From contig JAKSZT010053883.1 in NCBI GenBank assembly GCA_026826555.1, positions 31,415,282 through 31,479,281 on the forward strand: a DNA stretch of 64,000 bases. The letters are read 5' to 3'. The stretch comes from Tolypeutes matacus. Lineage: Eukaryota; Chordata; Mammalia; Cingulata; Chlamyphoridae. Each line of letters starts with the position of its first letter. Position 1 is the first letter of the stretch. Below, piece by piece: positions 58,140-64,000 of this stretch. Below the pieces are notes generated by a model that saw only the letters and a program-made list of their open reading frames with translations, was not told where the DNA came from and ran no database searches. A program made the translations under genes and the position numbers.

Positions 58140-59600
58140 GTTTGTTTGTTTGTTTGTTTGTTTGTTTTTTAAATATTTTATTTAGTATGTATAGTTGTTT
58201 TCTGGAAAGGGTTGGTTTGTCTGTTAAGAGCAACTATGCCATTACCAGAAGGAAAATCTAAGCCTTGGAGTGATTACTTTAAAATGTAGTTTCAGACCTC
58301 ATTCCAGAGATACTGATTCAACAGGCTTGGGGTAAAGCCCAAGAATCTACGTTTTTAAAAGTGCTACAGATGGTATTACTGACCATACTTTCAGAACATT
58401 CCTGAGTCATTCAGCTCTGTTCAAGTACTTCCCATCACATCTATTCCTTCTTATTTATTATGCATATACTTATAGAAAATCTAATCTAATCTCTATTTAT
58501 TTACTGGAAGAAAAAGAGCAAAAAAATCCAAACTCAACAATTAGTGTTTGTGGCAGAATAAAACTCATAGATTCTCATGAAGGAGCCTGAATAAGCTCAG
58601 ACTTAAAGCAGTGGTCTAGACGTAAGTCACATTATAAAGCCATGGGAATGGAAGGAAAATTTCCTAACAGAGTAAATCAAAGCAATAGCAATCAGTTCCT
58701 TAAGACAGAGTAAGATTATGCTTTAGCAGAGGACTCATATAGGAGATTGACTTCAAAAACCCAATGTAGTGAGTTCAAGGAAGAGAAATGAGTAACTGAC
58801 CAGACAGGTAGGGTTTGAGAAAGTCTAGGAACTGGATTTCTGGCCACATCGTTTAGAGGACAAGACTTTAAACTCCTCAAGGGCAGACCATTATACCTAT
58901 TTTTTGCACCACAAGCTCAGCACCTGCACAGTGCCTGCAGGGAGCAGGCACTTAATATGAATACAAAGAGAAATCTTGGGCCAGCCAGGGGTCATCAAGT
59001 GAGTGACCTGAGTCAGAGAGCACAGGTATCAGAGAGAACAACCTCTTCTATGAGAGCTCTCATCAGGAAAATAAAAAGAAAAAACTCAAATAGTAATTTG
59101 AATAATGGAATACAACCAAGCCTGGAAGACTTCAAAGACTGGCTTTCCTCAGTTTTCTCACCAAAAGAGAGTGCACAATTCTTGCACTTATTTTTCTAAG
59201 CAACCATATCACAGGTGTACTTACTGTATTAGAATTTTCCCTCAATTCCGAATCCGTGGACAGAAGCCTCAAGTCACTCAGACAAAGTGAGTGATTTGTA
59301 TCCTGTGAAAGAGAAAAAATTCCAACTGAGTCATAAAAATCAGGGTTTATAATAGCATATCATGTAATAAAACACTTCATTATTAACTCCCAAAAGTTCC
59401 AAATGTCTAGATATGCTACCTGGAGAGGCATAAGCTATCCAAAAGCAAGGGTTATGTGAGTTATTTCATTTTTAAAATCCTGATATTCTTAGAAGAATCT
59501 CTTACATTTCTTATAGATGGTTAAGAAAGTAAGGGTACTTAAGTTATCTCAGGACTCAGACTCCAGAGTAACAAAAGCTGCAATAATATGAAATGAATCT
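58140..59600. other. MTF1 intron without recognised element
   Basis: A (GTTT)n run at 58141-58167 apart, I see no exon, RNA gene or clear repeat. Open frames reach only about 80 codons. Confidence 0.45.
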
Positions 59601-59611
59601 GTTCAATTGAT

Positions 59612-59799
59612 TTTTTTTTTTTTTTTTTAAGATTTTATTTATTTATTCATTTATCCCCCCCTTGCTGCTTGTGCTCGCTGGGTCAGCTAACCACACCGTG
59701 CGGGCGGGCTTGCCTTCACCAGGAGGCCCCGGGAACCGAACCTGGGGCCTCCCATATGGTAAATGGGAGCCCTACTGATTGAGCCACAGCCGCTTCCCC
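59612..59799 (-). mobile_element. tRNA-derived SINE (DAS type) in MTF1 intron
   Basis: Antisense complete copy nearly identical in build to 20282-20460: poly-T, CTGGGTCAGCTAACCACACC, GGGAACCGAACC, GAGCCACAGCCGCTTCCCC. TSD TTCAATTGATTTTT on both sides. Confidence 0.95.
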
Positions 59800-59880
59800 A
59801 TTCAATTGATTTTTAACATTTACAAAGTGATTTCACATGTCCTCATTTGCTATTCCTATAAACTTTAGAAATACTTTATT

Positions 59881-59980
59881 ATTTTTTTTTTTTTTTTTTT
59901 TACCAGGAGGTCCCGGGAATCGAACCCGGGTCCCTCCATATGGGAGACGGACGCTCAACCAGTTGAGCCACATCCGACCC
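59881..59980 (-). mobile_element. Short tRNA-derived SINE in MTF1 intron
   Basis: Antisense: poly-T, CCGGGAATCGAACCCGGG, CAGTTGAGCCACATCCGACC. Perfect TSD AGAAATACTTTAT at 59868-59880 and 59981-59993. Recent. Confidence 0.95.
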
Positions 59981-60285
59981 AGAAATACTTTATATTCCCA
60001 TTCTAAATATGAGAAAATTGATGCTAACACAGTGGCAGTGAACTACCCAAGGACACATAATTAGCAGAAGGCAAATCCAGTGCTTCTGACTGAAAAATCC
60101 ATCTTTCTTCCATGACACCATGGTGCCCCGATATGGGGATTCAAGAAATCCTAATCTGGTGGTACTAAGGATTCATTATTCAAACATAGCTGTCCAGGCT
60201 AAGTCTGAACTCTAGTTCCTAGAATGCCAGTCATGATTGGTACACTTTATGTGGTAACCCTTTTTTTCCTCAAGTTGACCAGCTG

Positions 60286-62165
60286 CTCCCATTCATGCAT
60301 GCATTCAACAAATATTGAGCATCTACTATGTATTAGGCACTGTTTCATGCCAGGGATACAATAATGAACAAAATAATGTTCCTGCCCAGAAAGAGCTTAC
60401 ATTCTAGTGGGGAGAGAGGAACAAACAAACAAATTAATATACAGTATGCAAAATGATGATAAGTAAGTGCGATTGATGTAAAGGGAACAGGGAATTCTGA
60501 AGTAGGAGCTGCTTTGTTATTAGATGGTTAGTGAAGGCCTCTCAGATAAGGCAACAGTTGAGCAGAGACTGAAGAAAAGAGGGGGTACGCCATACACATC
60601 TCTGTGGAAAGTGTTCCAAGCAGAAGGGACAGCAAGTACCAAGGTCTGAAGGTAGGAGTGGGCTTTCGTTGTTCAAGGAACCACAAGGAGAGCAATACGG
60701 CTGAAGTGAAGGGAAGAGAAGTAAACGAGGTGAGAGAGGTTACCAGGCCAGATTATGTAGGGCTTTGTGGCCCATTATAAAGATTTAAACTTTTATTTTA
60801 AGTAATAAAAGAAGCTAATAGATAGTATCAGCAGAGGGAGGAAGTCATTTGCCATATGGTTTAGAAAGCTCTCTCAGGCTGATATATGTAGAATAGCCTG
60901 TGGCAGGGTGGAATGGGGTGGGAAGAGGAAAAGAGAAAAGATGCAAAGATGACCACTTAGCATGTTACTGCATAAATCCAGGCAAGTCAGACACAAAAGG
61001 ACAAATATTGTACAGTGTCACTAATATGAACTAAATACGAAGAATAAATGCACTGGAGTTAAAACCTAGAGTAAAGGTTATTAGGAGATAAGAGGAGGGC
61101 TCAGAAGGTGTACTGACGCTAATATATGTGGAAGTTTTAATTAACTTGACTATAAAAGTGTGGAAATGGATAGAGTCAATGGTAACACATTAAAGTGAGC
61201 AGAATGAACACTGCTGGTCTATAAATGGGATTGTGGTTGAAAAGGGTAGTCTAGGAAAGTAAATGTCAATTGAAAGAAAGCTAAAGAATAATCTAGGGAC
61301 TGAATAACACAGTGAACCCAGAGATGGATGAGAATTGTGGGTAATAATACAAATACAAGATTGTCCTTCTATGAACTAGAACAAATGTATATCACTATTG
61401 CAAGGTGGTAAAAATATAGAGAAGCATGGGAAAAATACAATTAATGTAACCTATGGACTGTAGTTAACAGCAATACTGTAATATTCTTGCATCAATGCCA
61501 AAGATGTACTGTGTTAATAACAGGGAAGTATGGAAAAAATATACCAAATGTATGCTATAGACCATAATTAGTGGTAATAGTCTAATATCTCATAATCTCT
61601 AACAAATGTTCCACAACAACGTACAGTGTTGGTGGAGGGGTGTTGTATGGGAATTACACACGTTTACAATTGATTTGTAAGTTCGCATCCTCTCTAATAA
61701 AAATATATTAAAAAAAAAAAAAATCCAGGCAAGTGGTGATAGTGCTTTGGACTAAGTGATCAGAAGTGATGAGATTCTAGATATATTCTCAAGGTTTGTC
61801 GTGGATTGGCTATGGAGTGGAGTCAAGAATAATCCCAAGATTTTTGGCCTCTGCCACTAGAAAACAGACATGCCATTTATTAAGGTGGTGAAGACTGCAG
61901 GAGGAGCAAGTTGGAACATGTTAAGTTTGTGATACCTAATAGATATTTGAGTGGAGATGTTGAGTAGGTGGTTGAATATACAAAGGCTGGAGTTCAGGGA
62001 GAGATCCAGGCTGGAGATGCAAATTTGGGTTCAAAGGCAATACAGATGTCATTCAAATCCTTGAAAATATATGAGATATACTCCACTGAGGAGTAAATAG
62101 AGACCCAGAGAAGATGAGATCTGAGGTGAGCAGTGGGGCACTTCAACATTTAGAGGTTGCTGGCA
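60286..62165 (+). repeat. Ancient interspersed repeat (same family as 30.0-30.8 kb)
   Basis: Runs from ATTGAGCATCTACTATGTAT through AGGCCAGATTATGTAGGGCT and TCCAGGCTGGAGATGCAAAT to about 62165. Interrupted cleanly by an L1 3' end at 60988-61720. Family not named. Confidence 0.5.
60988..61720 (+). mobile_element. 5'-truncated L1 in MTF1 intron
   Basis: Begins in the last part of ORF2 (CAGACACAAAAGGACAAATA, as in copy C near 20131) and ends CTCTAATAAAAATATATT plus poly-A. Perfect 14-bp TSD AAATCCAGGCAAGT at 60974-60987 and 61721-61734. The 733-bp copy is a clean dead-on-arrival insertion. Confidence 0.95.
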
Positions 62166-62334
62166 GTTGTCCTTGCATTATTACAAAAATGAAAAATTGA
62201 TCATCACTTAATAAATGCAGATCAGTAAACAAAGACTCTCAAATCTCCATTTTTTAAATCGGGTTTTACAGATGAAGAACTCAGGCAGCCAGGCCTCAGA
62301 GGCTGCACTCTTCACAACTAACTGCTCTCTGAAG

Positions 62335-62545
62335 TCTGACTACCTGTCTAAATTAGACTAATTATAAGCTATAGAATCCTAGGCAAGTTATTTAATTACA
62401 CTTTGCTTCAAGTTTCTCTATCAGTAAAATGAGGATAATAATACCTGACAGAATTTTTGTGAGTGCGTTGGTCCACATAAAAGCACTTAGGACAGTGCCT
62501 CGTGTATAGCAAATATTCAATAAATATTAGCCATCATTATTAACA
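62335..62545 (+). mobile_element. MIR SINE in MTF1 intron
   Basis: GGCAAGTTATTTAATTACAC, TCTATCAGTAAAATGAGGAT, AAGCACTTAGGACAGTGCCT and a CAATAAATATTAG end: MIR core and tail in order. Confidence 0.8.
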
Positions 62546-62794
62546 AAACAACATGGGGGGGGGTGTCCTTTTAAAGGGATCATTTGTTGTTTAAAAATGG
62601 AAACCACAGAATTAGAGTGTGCTGTCTCTCCCAAAATCAAAATCGTACTACACACTCTAGGAACCTCATTATTCAAGAGGTTAGAGTGCTTCAGCTTCTT
62701 TATCTGTAAAATGCAGGTTATAATAGTACTCATTTCATAGTTTTAACAGCCATAAGGTAAGTGCTCAATACCATATTAGAAGTAATAACAGTAA

Positions 62795-63459
62795 TGCGAA
62801 TATTCTCACTGTCCTGATTCTGTGATAATCAGGGTGGGCTAAACATTCGCTATATTAGAAACCATGCATGTGTCCCCAGACCTCGTTTTCCTCCCTAGGT
62901 CTGGTTTTTAGAATGCTGGTGATAAACTAAGCCTGATTTATTATATGTCCATCCTGTGTGGGAAAAGACTGTAACTCTAGGTATCTCTGGTCAACCTTAA
63001 GAGATATAGCAGGGGGCTATATCTGGTTGGCGTCCATCTCCCATATGGAGGGACCTGGGTTCGATCCCCGGGACCTCCTGGTAAAAATTTAAAAAATATA
63101 TAGAAGGTGCGTGGGCCGCCAGGCCCTGTGCGCGGGCGCACCACCAGTTCCCGCGAGCCACACAGCAAGATGATGACATAATAGGAGAGTGACACAAGGG
63201 AGAGGCAAGATGAGACGCACCGAAAAACCAGCAACTAAGGTTGCGCGGGCAGGATGCCTCTCTCCTACATCAGAGATTCCAAGGATTGAATCCCAGTGAA
63301 GACAGGAGGAGAAGGATGAGAAGAGAGGGCAGAAAATGGACACAGAGTTGCCCAGCGAATGGACACAGAAACAGCAAAAACGGGGGGGAGGGGGAAGGGG
63401 TGTAAAAATGGATAAAAGTAAATAAATAAATAAATCCTTAAAAAAAAAAAAAAAAAAAA
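62795..63459 (+). mobile_element. Composite SINE with unknown 5' domain (copy 3, complete)
   Basis: 665 bp from TGCGAATATTCTCACTGTCC to poly-A, with a 17-bp perfect TSD AGAAGTAATAACAGTAA at 62778-62794 and 63460-63476. The TSD encloses the unknown 5' domain (62795-63013), the tRNA-like head (partly deleted, with GGTTCGATCCCC kept) and the second SINE segment, so all were copied from one RNA. This is the best reference copy in the window. Confidence 0.92.
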
Positions 63460-63554
63460 AGAAGTAATAACAGTAAATTTATCCCAAGATTTCTCTGGAA
63501 TGGAGCTGCAGGGGAGAGGGAAATAGAATAGGCTTGGTAAAGAGGAATGGGGGT

Positions 63555-63660
63555 GGGGGGGCAGATGTGGCTCAAGTGGGTTGACTGCCTGCTTCCCACA
63601 TGAAAGGTCCTGGGTTTGGTTCCTGGTGCCTCCTAAAAAAAACAAAACAAGACAAAAACG
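63555..63660 (+). mobile_element. Short tRNA-derived SINE
   Basis: GGGGCAGATGTGGCTCAAGT head, GGGTTTGGTTCC B-box, A-rich tail with AC interruptions. Moderately diverged. Confidence 0.8.
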
Positions 63661-63689
63661 AACAATAAGGAAACAAATGAAAAAACCAA

Positions 63690-63794
63690 CGCAGGGAGCT
63701 GATGTTGCTCAGTGGTTGAGTGCTGGCTTTCCGCATATGAGGTCCTGGGTTCAATTCCCAGCCCTAGTACCTCAAAAAAAAAAAAAAAAAAAAG
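63690..63794 (+). mobile_element. Diverged short tRNA-derived SINE
   Basis: GGGAGCTGATGTTGCTCAGT head, GGGTTCAATTCCC B-box, poly-A. An older subfamily than its neighbour. Confidence 0.8.
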
Positions 63795-64000
63795 AATGGA
63801 CAAACTCTACAGAGGCTTGTCTTAAGCCAATGGCTCTCAAACTGTTTGGTCGGCAGGGAATCCAAAAGGGCAACTGACTCTCCCACAGATTATGCCTGGC
63901 TCTCCTATGATAGACGTGTGAAGCAAATTATTAATCCATGTTCCATACTCAAGTACAGATATGTATGTCATCTTATAGACATGAATAGGAAAACAGCCTC

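Noticed and set aside
49961..64000. Search for the MTF1 zinc-finger exons
   Set aside because: No C2H2 finger codons on the minus strand and no match to the exon expected before TQGQD; treated as intron.

Overview
The window is mammalian genomic DNA and is very probably from an armadillo (Xenarthra, Dasypus-like). It holds spliced vertebrate genes in the order and orientation of human 1p34.3: MANEAL (+), YRDC (-), C1orf122 (+), MTF1 (-). It is also crowded with short tRNA-derived SINEs of the armadillo DAS type. These begin with a tRNA A/B-box module, end in AATAAATAAAATCTTTAAAA-like tails, and are often bounded by exact target-site duplications (TSDs). The species is inferred from repeat type and synteny, not proven.

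Layout. 1-23 kb: gene-free repeat desert made of L1 LINEs. There is an antisense L1 5' leader at 1-1257, decayed sense L1 copies from about 5 to 22 kb, nested SINEs, a small hAT DNA transposon, a SINE/L1 chimera, a retroposed piece resembling endogenous-retrovirus pol, and a 100-N assembly gap at 22440-22539. 23-26.4 kb: old repeats and unremarkable DNA upstream of MANEAL. 26.4-31.6 kb: MANEAL, a Golgi GH99-type endomannosidase-like protein; four coding exons give 457 codons. 33.4-37.4 kb: YRDC on the minus strand, five coding exons, 280 codons; it makes threonylcarbamoyl-AMP for tRNA t6A. 37.44-37.66 kb: a short CpG-rich, ETS-site-bearing bidirectional promoter shared with C1orf122. 37.66-38.41 kb: C1orf122, three coding exons, 110 codons. 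38.85-64 kb: the 3' half of MTF1 on the minus strand. Its last four coding exons (396 codons, including the C-terminal cysteine cluster) lie between 44.13 and 49.96 kb, with a 3' UTR of about 5 kb. The rest, 49.96-64 kb, is read as MTF1 intron; no zinc-finger exon was found, so the 5' half should lie beyond the window.

The genes are housekeeping or regulatory and unrelated in pathway: N-glycan trimming, tRNA modification, a small uncharacterised protein, metal-responsive transcription. They are packed head-to-head and tail-to-tail. I found no undescribed multi-gene system. The most notable non-genic items are a roughly 220-nt RNA-like domain of unknown origin fused to tRNA SINEs (three copies), one of them in a probable SINE-L1 template-switch chimera; a nearly intact 7SK retropseudogene in an MTF1 intron; two solo LTRs of one family with perfect 5-bp TSDs; and an optimal-context seven-codon uORF just before the MANEAL start. 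Coordinates of exons are from manual splice-site reading; names of old repeats are approximate.
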